From Trametes villosa (taxonomy: Eukaryota > Basidiomycota > Agaricomycetes > Polyporales > Polyporaceae), in the NCBI GenBank assembly GCA_002964805.2, contig PUDQ02000136.1, forward strand, positions 1-33,966: a stretch of 33,966 nt of DNA, read 5' to 3'. How positions within the stretch are numbered: the stretch's first letter is position 1; every line of letters begins with the position of its first letter. Of this stretch, positions 1-10,200 are shown one piece after another. The translations under genes and the position numbers were made by a program. Under the pieces are notes generated by a model. It was not told the origin of the DNA. It made no database searches and saw only the letters and a program-made list of their open reading frames with translations.

Positions 1-295
1 TTTGCGCGCTGGTGCGCGCTGCGTGCAATTTATGCGCGCGTTGAGTAAGAAAAGGTTAGTTCTGTGCGGTAATGTGGCTGTGTGTGCCGATAAACCGACT
101 ATGCGCCACAATTATTAAATGTACAAATGGACCGTCATATTTCTGCAATCACAAACTCCGTTGACTCTGGAATGGGAACTTTTGCTAAACTACGGTATGG
201 AGGGGTCAATCCGTAGCAGACGTCCCGTTGTGCAACTCTGTCTCCCAACAAAGAGCACATCCAAGGGACAACCAGGCAGGGTTTCGCTCGAAAAG
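1..295. other. Left-edge non-coding stretch
   Basis: No convincing coding sequence or repeat was seen. The first 50 bases are rich in GCGC, and the rest is AT/GC mixed with stops in all frames. The stretch ends where the inverted-repeat element begins. Confidence 0.5.
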
Positions 296-297
296 TA

Positions 298-918
298 GGG
301 GGGCTCAGAATTGGCGGGGCTGGGAGGCGCCGGGGGCTGGGGCTGGGTATCTCTCAGAGATAACAGCGACCTCCTGCCATATCGGTTTTCACGGCGTCAC
401 GGGCGTTTAAGGGCGTCTACATGTTCGAATCCTTGTGGCGTTTCGTCATCAAGGAGTTCGGCATCTCAGCCGCACATACTACCTCATGAAGGCATATCAA
501 AGGTGTCTGCATCATAAACAAGTCCCCCGCAACAGAATACGGGCTGCAAACGCTTCATTCGTGCTACGATTGCTTTCATTGTCGCCTTAACCTTAACCTG
601 AGCATGACCCCGTCGATATACTAGCGCCGAAGTCCGAACTAACGATATTACAAGCCAGACAACCCCTGTAGAGCAGAATCTCTACACGTAGTTTTATCGG
701 TACCTAACAGCTATATCTCTGTAAGATTGAAGGTGGTTGCGAGGGGATGAAGTGGCGAGCGTACAATGCCCGAGAGTGCCGACGCTAAGCGCCAGCAAAT
801 GTGGCATCAGACGCTGTGACGCCGTGAAAACCGATATGGCAGGCGGTCGCTGTTATCTCTGAGAGATACCCAGCCTCAGCCCCCGGCGCCTCCCAGCCCC
901 GCCAATTCTGAGCCCCCC
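298..918. mobile_element. Non-autonomous TIR DNA transposon (621 bp)
   Basis: Bases 298-400 and 816-918 are inverted copies of each other over 103 bp. They align without gaps and I see only two mismatches. The ends read GGGGGGCTCAG and CTGAGCCCCCC, and each is flanked by TA (296-297 and 919-920), consistent with a TA target-site duplication. The 415-bp interior has no credible ORF, so this looks like a MITE-type element dependent on a transposase elsewhere. TA targets suggest a Tc1/mariner-like or related superfamily, but the G-rich end is not one I recognise. Small ORFs over the arms (for example 228-410 and 311-517) are artefacts. Confidence 0.8.
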
Positions 919-920
919 TA

Positions 921-2430
921 GTGTGGGGACGGACATCGGGCACCAGACTCCAGAGAGGCTGGAGCTAGTACTACTACTAAGTACTGCTGCTGCTGCTACC
1001 ATAGCCGAGATACACAGCTTCAGGCCTCAGGCCCAGTGAAAACTGACCAGTACAAATCTGGTCGATTTCGGTCCACTTCGTGGACGCTCGGCTCATTTCG
1101 GTACTTTCGGGAGGTACAGTATATCCGCGTTTTCGTCGGTAGGACTCGGTCATTCTCGTACAGTATGGATACCTATGCTTCACGCTACTCGAGAAAATCC
1201 GAAACCTACCGGGTGCTACCTGCGTCTGCTCCCGCCCTCGCGTCCCCGCGCCCCCAGACCGCCCCTGCGCCGCTCCCCCATGCTGTCTGCCTGACCCCGC
1301 ACGCGACGGCGTTCTCAAGTCCGTTCGTGCGGCCATCCGTGAACGACACCTGAGTTGAGTTCTACGGTACCTTCGATTAGTATGACTTCCGCCGTTGCGG
1401 GTAACGGAACACTTACCTTGTGTCGCCGCGCGGTTCTCTGTAGCGGAATCATCAGAAGATCATTACGAAAGGGGACGGACCTGCTTATCCGCCTCGGTGA
1501 GCCCTTCGGTGCAGTACAAGTGCTCCTGGTGCGTGCGCGTATGGGGAACGTTGAGGGACCTGCGAGCTAATCAACGGTGAATATACGGAAGCGCGACCCT
1601 GGTAATCGCGAATGCATTGGCACTCACGCTAGTGGCCATATACATATTCAAATATATGCGTGAAATGTCCCTGATTAGCAGGGCAATGTCAGATTCGGAT
1701 GGCGCCTTCATACGATGTGCAACTCACCTCGTCCTGGGACACCTGGGCCTATTCCATCTCGTCCGACACTCCGCAGGGGCAGGCTCCGAGCATAGGTTAG
1801 ATACGGAGGAAAGCCAAGCCCAAAAGAGAGGAGCACAGGAGACCATCTCAACGTGACGTCAGGAAGATAAAGAGGTTGAGAAGATTCCCACGGACTGAGG
1901 CATGTCAAGTGGGTGAGGCGAGCAGATGGGACGGATGCGGCGAGGACACAGCTCGCTCAGAAGACGTGAGACGAGCCAACATGACGTTGGCGGGACCCAG
2001 AGGACACGACTCACGACAAGTCGCGAGTTTGGGGAACGTCCGCCGACCCAAATCAGCGGATTCGAAGCGTCTATAGGCGCTTATTTCACCATCGTCCTAG
2101 ATTTCCCAAGAATTTCCGGAGTCTCTCGATTGCAGACGGATTCACCCCGCAAAGCCCGGATTTGTACTCGTCGGTTTTCACTGGCGCCCAGGGGAGACTA
2201 GATATGGCCGGATCATTTGAGAAAGGGCGTCAATATGTCGGCGCTTAGACCGGCATCGTCCGAAACCCCGCCCAAAACTCAGCGTCTCATACCAGATGAG
2301 TCTCAGACTCCAGCACCTGGCCGCCCATTTTCTACGTGTACGTGCTGTTCTCTTCCCACTCGAAGCGTCCTCGTGGTGCTGACGCGTGGCACGCGTCCAC
2401 CATCGTAGCAGACCGACCAGCCAGCCCACT
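921..2430. other. Intergenic region upstream of the hmdU-kinase-like/chromodomain gene
   Basis: No gene is supported here. There is a small imperfect trinucleotide run (ACT then TGC units) at about 967-1000. Short ORFs of 60-120 codons occur on both strands with no recognisable motif. The last 200-300 bases presumably hold the promoter and 5' leader of the gene starting at 2431, but I see no clear TATA box. Confidence 0.4.
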
Positions 2431-3855
2431 ATGACGCGAACGCGGACTGTGCTCCTCCAGACCAGTGCGCTTAGGATGCAGATACCAAGTGCGCACGCGG
2501 TCAACTCCAGCTCGCCCCAGAAGAAGGGTGCGACCCCAAAGGTGGTCACCTTTGACGCACAGAAGTTTCACCCGACCGTCGTCCTCGACACCTTCTACAC
2601 CTTCGTCGCCGAGCGCCACCGCATGCACCAGTGCCGCCTCGCCGGCGAGGCGCAGCCTTGGACGACGGACCCCATCCTTGCAGCGTACCCATTCACGAAC
2701 GTCTTCCGCGTCTACGATCGCGTCTCGCAGTACGTGCTCCACGAGGTCATCGGGAAGGGCGACCAAGGCCTGCGCGAGCAGTGCTTCCGCGTGATGCTCT
2801 TCCGCTCCTTCAACAAGATTGAAACGTGGGAGCTGCTCACTGCGCACTTCGGCACACCTACCTGGCGTGGGCTGAACATAAATGCTTATGAGGATGTGCT
2901 GCTCGAGGCCCAGCAGTGGACCCCCATCTACGGCCATGCGTACATAATTCCCTCCCCGAAACTCGGTGGGCGTGCGAACGCATCTAACCATCTCCGCCTC
3001 GTCCAGCTCATGATGGAGGAGGACTTGCCGGGAAACCTCAAGAAAATCCGTCACCTGAAGGATGCACATGGGCGCATAGGCCTGTTCCCCAGCATGGGTG
3101 ACTTCATGGCACTTCAGTAAGCTCACTCCCCATTACTGCACCTTGCACGCTGGCCCACCTCTGACAACTTCTTGCACAGGCTCCTGCTCGACCTCAACAT
3201 GACCTCACACTTCGACTTCCCCGAGGACGAGTGGGCTGCGCCAGGTCCAGGAGCGCTCGCCTGCCTGCAGAAGATGTTTGGGCCCACAGTGCGTGGCCAC
3301 GAGCCTGCTGCTCTGCGCTACCTGCACCGCACACAGCACGCGCACTTCGCGCGTTTGCGCGTGCGCCCGGACTGCATCCCGGGCGTGCCCGGGCGTGCGC
3401 CAGGACTGAGCATGGTTGACGTCGAGCACGCGCTCTGCGAGTGCGAGAAGTACACACGTGCGGTCCACCCCGCGATCGTCGGCAAGCGCCACAAAGTTGC
3501 AAAGCGCACCTTCATGCCGCGGCCGGCGCCCCTCTCCGCGGACGTCCCCGAGCACTGGGCGATGACTGTGCGGCGGCGCACGGAGGACGTCGACTATCGG
3601 GACGCCATCCTAGTTGGAGGTGAGGAGCAGTACGAAGTCTCCCACATTGTTGCAGAGAAGCGTCAATACAGCGGAAGCGACCCGCAGTATTTGGTTCGCT
3701 GGGCGGGGTGGGACCAGGATGACGATACCTGGCAACGTGAGAGCGATCTGGTGGACGGTGCTTCAAAAGTGCTGCAGGAGTGGAAGTCAGCGAAGGCCCG
3801 TATTGCAACCCGCGCTGCAGAGATGCAGAAGATGGGCCTCCGGTTCAGATTCTAG
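2431..3855 (+). CDS. 5-hmdU DNA kinase helical-domain-like protein fused to a chromodomain
   Basis: Two exons, 2431-3116 and 3180-3855, flank a 63-nt GT-AG intron. Splicing restores one frame and gives about 453 residues. The ATG at 2431 is the first in the open frame, so an upstream exon cannot be excluded. Residues about 60-330 match my recollection of the helical, DNA-glycosylase-like (helix-hairpin-helix type) domain of phage 5-hydroxymethyl-dU DNA kinase / alpha-glutamyl-putrescinyl-thymine pyrophosphorylase enzymes. Conserved-looking blocks are FTNVFRVYDRVSQYV (about 88-102), MLFRSFNKIETWELL, and after the splice MVDVEHALCECEKYTRA. Residues about 380-431 form a chromodomain with YEVSHI, YLVRWAGW and DDDTWQ, keeping aromatic cage positions. 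No P-loop kinase motif is visible. In phages the family acts on hypermodified thymine; in a fungus a role in recognising or processing modified DNA at methylated chromatin is inference. No stop or frameshift was found. Confidence 0.75.
3117..3179 (+). other. Spliceosomal intron, 63 nt
   Basis: The donor is GTAAGC after ...CACTTCA and the acceptor is TTGCACAG. It contains an in-frame TAA at 3118-3120, so without splicing the protein would end before its second half. Removal joins CA and G into a glutamine codon and keeps frame. Confidence 0.85.
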
Positions 3856-4613
3856 GCCCCCCAAGAAGGGCTGCACCATGGCGTTCTGACCGAGTTGCCC
3901 CCCCAACCCCCCGGACATTTATCTCCAAGTCCTACACCGCCAAACCTGTGTTGGATTGCCGCCAGCTGAGATACTCACGTTGTCGGCACCTCCCCGCGCA
4001 GACCTCCCCGTCCCGCATATCACCTTACCCTACCACGAACAATTGTCTTACCGTCAGGTCAGCAGCCGTCCGACCGTCCGCCCAGTGCAACCTCCCTCCC
4101 TGGTCGCCCACCCCCCTACCTCCCTCCCTCCCTGGTTGCCCACCCCCCTACCTCCCTCCCTCCCTGGTTGCCCACCCCCCTACCTCCCTCCCTCCCTGGT
4201 CGCCCACCCCCCTACCTCCTTCCCTCCCAAATGCACGCTCTTCAAGAATTTGTGGGTCTCCCCGCCAATTCGTCTGCATCAGGCTCCACTGCTTCAAGTA
4301 TGCGGTATTGAAATGTATTCACACGCTTTGATATACGTATATATTCCGTGCCCGCACTCGATGGTTGGCGAGCATGGCTGGCCTTGTGCCCTCATCTCTA
4401 CCCCAAGGTTGAGCGTTGCAAAGGTGAGTTCCCTTCAAGTTTGGCACCACACCGGTATCAGGTCTCCTGTACTCGTCAGTTGTGAGTCTTTTTAAGCTTG
4501 CATGGCCTGCAGTGCCAGATGGAGAAGCGAGGGAATGTTAGCAAAGGAAGAAAATAGGGAGTGACAAGAATGAAAACCAGTGGTTTCCTGATAGTAAGTC
4601 AGCGGATGTTTAC
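3856..4613. other. 3' flank with tandem repeat; otherwise non-coding
   Basis: Between the chromodomain gene and the zinc-ribbon gene there is a C/T-rich stretch that includes the 32-bp tandem repeat listed separately. ORFs at 3780-4331 and 3956-4495 are low-complexity Pro/Ser/Leu translations of that repeat and are not genes. Confidence 0.55.
4091..4227 (+). repeat. 32-bp tandem repeat, about 4 copies
   Basis: The unit has the form (CCTC)n-CTGG(T/C)(T/C)GCCCACCCCCCTA and recurs head to tail. The first copy is 4 bp short and a partial unit trails at the 3' end. Copies differ at only one or two positions, so the array is homogeneous. It is extremely pyrimidine-rich on the + strand and lies 235 bp after the chromodomain gene's stop codon. 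Confidence 0.9.
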
Positions 4614-5075
4614 TCAGATGTTTGAATGAAGCTGACCTGACTGTTGGGCCATGTGGCGATGCCTTAGTTCCCGCTGTGCTTGCCGATCCCGGCACTTCCG
4701 ACATGTCTTCAGGAGGGGCAAGGCAGGCCCATGCCACGCACGAGGATTCAGGTTCTCGTCGGCCGACGGCCGCTTGAATTCTCGGTGCTTCTTGATCTTG
4801 CGACACTTGGTACAGCGCTCACGTTTGCGGCAGCTTTGGCAGTGCACATGGGGAGGGTTTCCTGGTCCGGCATCGTAGGAACTTGGCCCATATGCGCCAT
4901 TACAGAGTGCGCAGTTACGGAGATTTGCCATGCGACTGCCAGGGATTACGATGGGAGGAATATAGGTGAGTGCGCAGTTCCGACACAAGTTAAGCTGAAA
5001 GTCCCAGTGGCGAATCGTTGCAGGGACGCTTCTGTCACATTTGCGGCATCCTCGGTCGCTGTGGTTTCCGAGTCG
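4614..5075 (-). CDS. Cys-rich protein with three CxxC...CxxC zinc ribbons (5' end unresolved)
   Basis: The minus-strand frame is open from 5075 to the stop at 4614 (153 codons). It carries six CxxC pairs: CRKC, CRNC, CALC, CQSC, CTKC and CRKC. They are grouped as three successive knuckle pairs, each 18-40 residues apart, and basic residues are enriched in the second half. This pattern supports real coding and suggests three zinc-binding units, probably nucleic-acid or protein binding. An in-frame stop lies at 5078-5076, immediately followed on the minus strand by CG. This TAG could be the end of an intron, so an upstream exon (perhaps within 5080-5245) is likely but was not resolved. The first in-frame Met is deep inside. 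I do not recognise the family. The overlapping + strand ORF (4680-5168) lacks any motif. Confidence 0.5.
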   Translation of the reverse strand, partial: RLGNHSDRGCRKCDRSVPATIRHWDFQLNLCRNCALTYIPPIVIPGSRMANLRNCALCNGAYGPSSYDAGPGNPPHVHCQSCRKRERCTKCRKIKKHREFKRPSADENLNPRAWHGPALPLLKTCRKCRDRQAQRELRHRHMAQQSGQLHSNI

Positions 5076-5453
5076 CTAAGTACACCAGGCATGATGCAGC
5101 GTCGGAGAGGGTGTCGTGTGGTTGGTGGTTGGTTGATGAAAGGTGAGCCCCACAAACATCCTGCCTGACGCATACTGCTATTGTGCATGTAGCTACGGTG
5201 GCCGGCGGAGCAAAGCCAGCCAGGATAGCCACTTCGACAAACCACTTGGTGGCTCGTGAGGGGCGACTATCTTATATCTTGTTCATATCTCAGTCCAAGC
5301 CCCTCAAAATTCACCAGAGGATGCCTATATGTATCTACATTCGCTGTGTGAGAATACATGGGCATAGAAACAGATATGCGCGGATGCCAGGCCAAACACC
5401 TCTCTCGCCACACGAGCCGGTTTGCGAGCGGACAATTTGGTCTTGTTTGGTCC
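5076..5453. other. Intergenic stretch between zinc-ribbon gene and LTR
   Basis: It may contain a 5' exon of the zinc-ribbon gene, because minus-strand frames are open over 5035-5245. No motif was seen. The bases just before the LTR at 5454 read TTGGTCC. The target-site duplication cannot be confirmed because the other LTR is missing. Confidence 0.35.
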
Positions 5454-5747
5454 TGTAACCGTCGCGATCCCAATCGGGAAGGTTGTGGTCACACGGTTAG
5501 AACGCGCACTAGAGAAGACAGGTTATAAGTCTGCGTCTCTGTTCTGTGAACGCTAAAGACTCGCTACGAACTACCGACTCTTTTATACCTACGAGGGTGG
5601 TCCGTGCGTAGAGAAAACTAGCCAGGTACAGGTACGAAGCCGGGGCAAAGACAGGGAGAGAGCGGGTCTGGGTACAGTCCGGAAGGCGGGATAGACGGAT
5701 AAGGAAGGTGACCGGGTAACGCGTTATGCTAACGCGTGCCTGCTACA
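5454..5747 (-). repeat. 3' LTR of the gypsy element (294 bp)
   Basis: In element orientation it begins TGTAGCAGG and ends GGTTACA, so it has the TG...CA termini of LTRs. A TATA box (TATAAAA, on the minus strand at 5581-5587) sits mid-LTR, as expected for the U3 region. A small palindrome (ACGCGTTAGCATAACGCGT) lies near its start. A purine-rich tract (CGGGAGGGCG, about 5750-5759) directly precedes it and is the likely polypurine primer. The 5' partner LTR is absent from the window, so the boundaries rest on termini and context, not on a pairwise match. Confidence 0.7.
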
Positions 5748-5790
5748 GACGCCCTCCCGAGTATCGTCACGAACGATACTCCACCTCGTT

Positions 5791-6510
5791 CTAGTCGTCC
5801 ATCGACGCGTCCTCCTCGTTCTCCTGGGTGGCTTCATCGACTGCGGACTCGCGCTCCTTCTCGCTGGCGACTGACTCCTCGCGCGCAGCCGCTCGAGTGC
5901 CGGAAGGACCGGCCACTGGCTTCTTGGCGACCTCTCGGGCCTTGCCCTTCCCTCCTCGGCGACGAATCTTCGTCATCCCGTCGAACTGCTCGAGTTCGGC
6001 ATCGTCATCCAGCATGCCGCCGAAGACGTCTGCCAACGTCGAACCGCGCTTCAAGTTGCGCTTCTCCTGGCGCTCGGCGCGAGCCTCCTCGATGCGCTTG
6101 CGCTTGCGCGCGTCCCGCGAGGCGAGGTCCCAGAGGAGCCCTTGAACGGCGTCCTCCTGGAAGGTGGATAGAGCGGGAGCGGTGGTAGGAGCAGCAGGGA
6201 GGGGAGCGATGCGGTCCTCGGCCGGGTGCTGGCCGTGGATCTGGACGGTGCCATCCGTCGAGAGGATGGAGAACCGGTAAGTGAATTCCTCGGCTCGGTT
6301 CCAAAGCTCCGCAAAGGCCTCGTATCCACCAGGGTACGCCATGGCGGCTGAGTCGTACGTCCCGTTGCGGAGGGACTGGTCGAAACGGCAGAAGAGCCGG
6401 ACCTGTTGCACGGAGAAGCGATAGGCGAAGCCGTGGGCGCCACGGAGGAGCAGGTCGTTGCTCCCCTGGAGCCGGCGCAGGAAGGGGTGGCGGTCGCCTG
6501 GGTCGGCCAT
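5791..6510 (-). CDS. ORF3 of the gypsy element, unknown function (239 aa)
   Basis: The ATG at 6510 opens a 239-codon frame ending at 5791, directly upstream of the polypurine tract and LTR. The same frame is open upstream into the integrase tail, so it could be a C-terminal extension of Pol. A TATA-like box (TATAAAG, minus strand, 6681-6687) and a pyrimidine-rich leader (about 6530-6625) just before this ATG instead suggest separate expression. The N-terminal half has no motif I know. The C-terminal half is strongly charged, with a basic segment rich in Arg/Lys and an acidic end. The hydrophobic run upstream (about 6530-6600) is translated leader if the ATG at 6510 is used; otherwise it could be a membrane segment. 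Confidence 0.5.
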   Translation of the reverse strand: MADPGDRHPFLRRLQGSNDLLLRGAHGFAYRFSVQQVRLFCRFDQSLRNGTYDSAAMAYPGGYEAFAELWNRAEEFTYRFSILSTDGTVQIHGQHPAEDRIAPLPAAPTTAPALSTFQEDAVQGLLWDLASRDARKRKRIEEARAERQEKRNLKRGSTLADVFGGMLDDDAELEQFDGMTKIRRRGGKGKAREVAKKPVAGPSGTRAAAREESVASEKERESAVDEATQENEEDASMDD

Positions 6511-7269
6511 CGGGTGGATGTACAGGTGCGAGTGGACGAGGGTGATGAGGATAGCGATGAGGAGGAGGCCGAGGATGCGAAGGAGTCGGGGTGCGAAGGA
6601 TGTGAAGAGGGAGGAGAATGACGAGCAAGCGAAAGGGTAGCGGTTAGAATCCGCTGAGTCCCTCTTCGCCCTCGCCGGCCCTTTATACTGACCATGACGC
6701 ACAGTGTCCGCCACTGCGCTCATCGACCCCAAGAACACCTGGGGGTCATCCGTCGGGGGCTTCCCCGTACCCTCCTTGAGGCTCCCGACGCCATCTACGT
6801 CAAGCACCTCAAGATACGCCTTCAGGGCGTCCAGATGCGCGACGGTGGAGTATGGAACCCAAGTCCGATCTCCCGACTGCCACTGCGCCTCGAATAGTGA
6901 GTCTTCACCGCTACCGGAGTGCGACAAGATTTTATCTATTGACCACTCGCCCTCCGTCTCCTCTAGGTCTGCTACCTGGCTCACGAGACGACCAGGGAAC
7001 AGTCGATCATCGTTAGGCTCATGAACACGAAGTAGCGAGGCATGAAACACGTCGTGGATGCCGCGCTTCCTCAAGTCGGCAGGTAAGTCTAGTTTATACG
7101 ATGAGTTTCCGTAGTCCCGCGTAATACGATACGGCCCGATAAATTTCGGGGCAAGCTTTCTGGCATATCCTTTAGGAAGCGAGATATTCTTGGTGGATAG
7201 GTATACCAGGTCTCCAATAGCGAAGGGCGCCGGTCGGCGGCGCCGGTTGGCGTCACGGGTCTGTTTCAA
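6511..7269 (-). CDS. Gypsy integrase C-terminus with chromo-like domain (frameshifted from pol)
   Basis: This frame continues the integrase after the main pol frame stops at 7253; the two overlap by 17 bases. The first residues (KQTRDANRRRRP) directly continue the AARV that precedes the break, so the split is a one-base frameshift near 7266 and not a gene boundary. It contains the family's GPY/F-type segment (KFIGPYRI) and then a chromo-like domain (EWSIDKILSH, FEAQWQSGDRTW), which in related elements guides insertion. A spacer of about 50 residues leads into the ORF3 region. Whether the shift is a mutation or programmed cannot be told from one copy. A mutation is likelier, since gypsy elements do not normally shift within integrase. 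Confidence 0.8.
6681..6687 (-). promoter_or_regulatory. Possible internal TATA box for ORF3
   Basis: TATAAAG on the minus strand, about 170 bp upstream of the ORF3 ATG and followed by a C/T-rich leader. That layout resembles fungal core promoters. It lies inside the open frame that continues from the integrase, so chance occurrence is possible. Confidence 0.3.
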
Positions 7270-10200
7270 CCCGAGCCGCGATGATACTGTCGTGCGCCGA
7301 CATGATAGTGTTCTTTACACGCTGCGCGTACGCCCGCACGCCCGGATACTCGTCTTTAGTGGGGTCTTCCCATACCAGGGATCGTGGCATGCGCCCAGTA
7401 TTGAGGAAGAATGGCGCATACCCCGTGGAGTCGGACCGAGCCAAGTTAATGGCGAACTCTATGGCGGGTAATCTGGCTACCCAATCTCGTTGAGAGGGGC
7501 CTACGCACTGACGTAGCATTTGTCCAACAGTACGGTTGGCGCGCTCGGTGGAGCCATCCGATTCGGGATGATAAGCACTGGACATTCGCAATTCCACGCC
7601 GAGGAGCCTGTGCAGATGCGTCCAGAAGAGGCTCGTGAACAGGACGTCGCGATCGCTCACGATCGCCTTAGGTAGTCCATGATGCTTATACACCTCTGCG
7701 AACACTAATTCCGCGACTTCCTTTGCGGTGTAGTCCACACGACTGGGTATCAAATGTACCATGCCCGTCAACAAGTCGATTACGGTCGTAATCGAGTCGT
7801 AGATCCCATCTCTGTCCTTGGACTCGGGGAGCGGGCCCACAAAGTCAATGCCGACCGCTTCCCAGGGCTTACTGGGCACTGGCAGAGGATTCAAGAGCCC
7901 GTAAGGCTTCTGATTATTCGGCTTGCTGCGCTTACACGTCTGACACGTATCACAGTACGTCTGGACGTCATGCGCCATGGTCTTCCACCAAACGTGATCT
8001 CGCAAGAGCCCTAGCGTTTTGTACGCTCCGAGATGGGCGAGGAGGGAATGCGCGTGCATGATAACCATTTCGTGCACGCTCCGTCCATTTACCAGCACTC
8101 GTGGTAAGCACAGTCGTTCTTGACCGCGATCTCGGACAAATATCAACCCGTTTTCCTCCCGGAAATTCTTGTAATTCTTGGGTGCTTCTAGTATCTTTGC
8201 GAAGAACTCGTCTTCACGGTACCGTCCCTTCAGGGCCGCCAGCAAGTCTATGCCTTCCGAGTTTTCGGTTAGGTGCTCGAGGAAGCTGTCCCCAAAGGTA
8301 GTAGCTGCATTAAGAGGTGCGTCTGCCGAGTCCTCGAGCGTTGTAATCTGATCAGCTGTAGGTGTCCTCGCGCCCTCCCGTCCTTCGCCCGGTAGGCGAA
8401 GGATGACACGTTTGATACGTTTCGCAAATTCGCGCGAAGTCTCCGCACGCCCGGTCTCCGGTGGCGCAGGAGGAGCGGACTTAGCGGGTCCCGGGGTCAA
8501 TCGTCCACTGGTGCTCGGTGCCGGCGGCGTTGGCGGTGCAGCCACCGACGTCTGTCGGTCAGTCGGCTCAGTCGGCTTGGGACGGCGCTGACGCGAGCGC
8601 GATCGTGCGCCACCGCGTAAGGAAACAGCCGGCGCGGCTGGTCGCACGTCACGGACAATTGTTTGTGGCCGTCGCCCAGGTGGTGCCGCCTCCGCGCCCT
8701 CCGTCTGTGAGCGTCGCTCACGAGGCGAACGCCGCAGCATGCCCGGCATGGCGGCCGCGGCCTCAAGCCCCACCAAGACTGGCATCGATATCGCGTTCGC
8801 GGCGAGCCGCGCTTGGACGCGATCGCTGTCATCGTGCAGAGTGTACTCCGTAGGTGAGCGCACCGTTCCCACTCCGTCGTTTGAGTATATGCGCGATAAG
8901 GCGTCAGCGAGAACATTATCGACCCCCGGTGTGTACTGAACCTCAAAATCAAATTCTGAGATCTTCTCGAGCCACCGCGCCTGCCGTCCCGACAGGTCGC
9001 GCTGTTTCAGCAAGTGCACGAGGCCCTTATGGTCAGTTATCCACGTGAAACGGCATCCCAGCAGGATCTCGCGGTGCCGGAGCATGGATTCAACACCGGC
9101 AAGCATCTCAATTTCATGCACCGGGTAATTTGATTGCGCTGATGACAGCTTTGCAGAGAAGAATGCTGCCACTCGCCCCGTACGGTAGTCAGGTCCCTGC
9201 GCAACCACGCCCGCCACACCGCCGTGCGACCCGTCGGTGACAAGCCATATAGGTTCCGCCGTCGGCGCGTAGTCAAGCGGCCGGCGATGATGTTCGCGAT
9301 GAGCATGAACAAGCCGTTTGATCTCGTCAAACGCACGCTGGTGAGTGAAGTCCCAGGCGAAGCTCGTGTCCACGCCTGTCAATGACGTCAAGATGCCCAT
9401 AGGTATGCGGACGGTTGCGATGTCGTCCGCCAGATATCCCACTGACCCCAGGAAGCCTCGCAAGAGCTCTTTATTGGTCGGTGTTTTCCAGGCGATAACC
9501 GAATCGACCTTATCAGGGTCCATCCGGATGCCCGCGTCGTCAACGATGCGCCCGAGGACCTTCATCTCGGACTTCAGGAACTGCAACTTAGTTGCACTAA
9601 GGTAGAGTTTCTCACATCTTAGAACATCAATAATCTGCTTACAGTGCTGGATGTGGTCCACAAGGGTATCCGAGTACACGACAATATCGTCGAGATAAAC
9701 ATCCATGAAGACGCCGATGAACGGCCCAAATATATGGTTCATCAGTGATTGGTACGTAGCGACCGCGTTGCAGTCACCCTGTTGTAGTACCAAACTGACC
9801 ATATTGCCGTCCGGTGTAGTCATCGCCGTGCGGTCGACGTGATCGGGCTCAACCCGGATCTGCTCATAGGCGTCTTTCCCATCTATTAGTGAGCGATATT
9901 TCTTACGAGCAAGCCGGCTTAAAATTGCCTCCATGTCAGGCAATGGCGAGGTCAACTTGTGAGTATTCGCATTGCGCTCGCGCAGGTCGCACACGACACG
10001 CAGGCGGGGAGGTACCCCTTTCACGCCCGTACCGGGCTTCGTGAGTAGGAGCATAGGGGACGTGTTGCGTGCGTTGCTCATACGCCAACGGCCCGATTTG
10101 AGGTAAGCGTCCCGCTTCTCAATCCAGCTCGCGCGATGCGCATCCGGGCACTTGGCTGGCCGCCAGGTGTAGACCTTGCCGAGATCCTTCAACGGAATAG

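Noticed and set aside
2332..3126. 264-codon minus-strand ORF opposite exon 1 of the chromodomain gene.
   Set aside because: Antisense shadow of GC-rich coding DNA; the + strand has the intron and the domain motifs.
3956..4495. Pro-rich ORFs over the tandem repeat as a secreted or structural protein.
   Set aside because: They are frames of the 32-bp repeat, with no start context and no continuation outside the array.
4680..5168. + strand ORF with GTGAGT/CAG intron-like signals opposite the zinc-ribbon frame.
   Set aside because: Its translation has no motif, whereas the minus strand carries six regularly spaced CxxC pairs in one frame.
6525..6600. Membrane segment suggesting an envelope-like protein.
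   Set aside because: It lies in the C/T-rich leader upstream of the ORF3 ATG, where CTC/CTT codons yield Leu runs by composition; kept only as an alternative.
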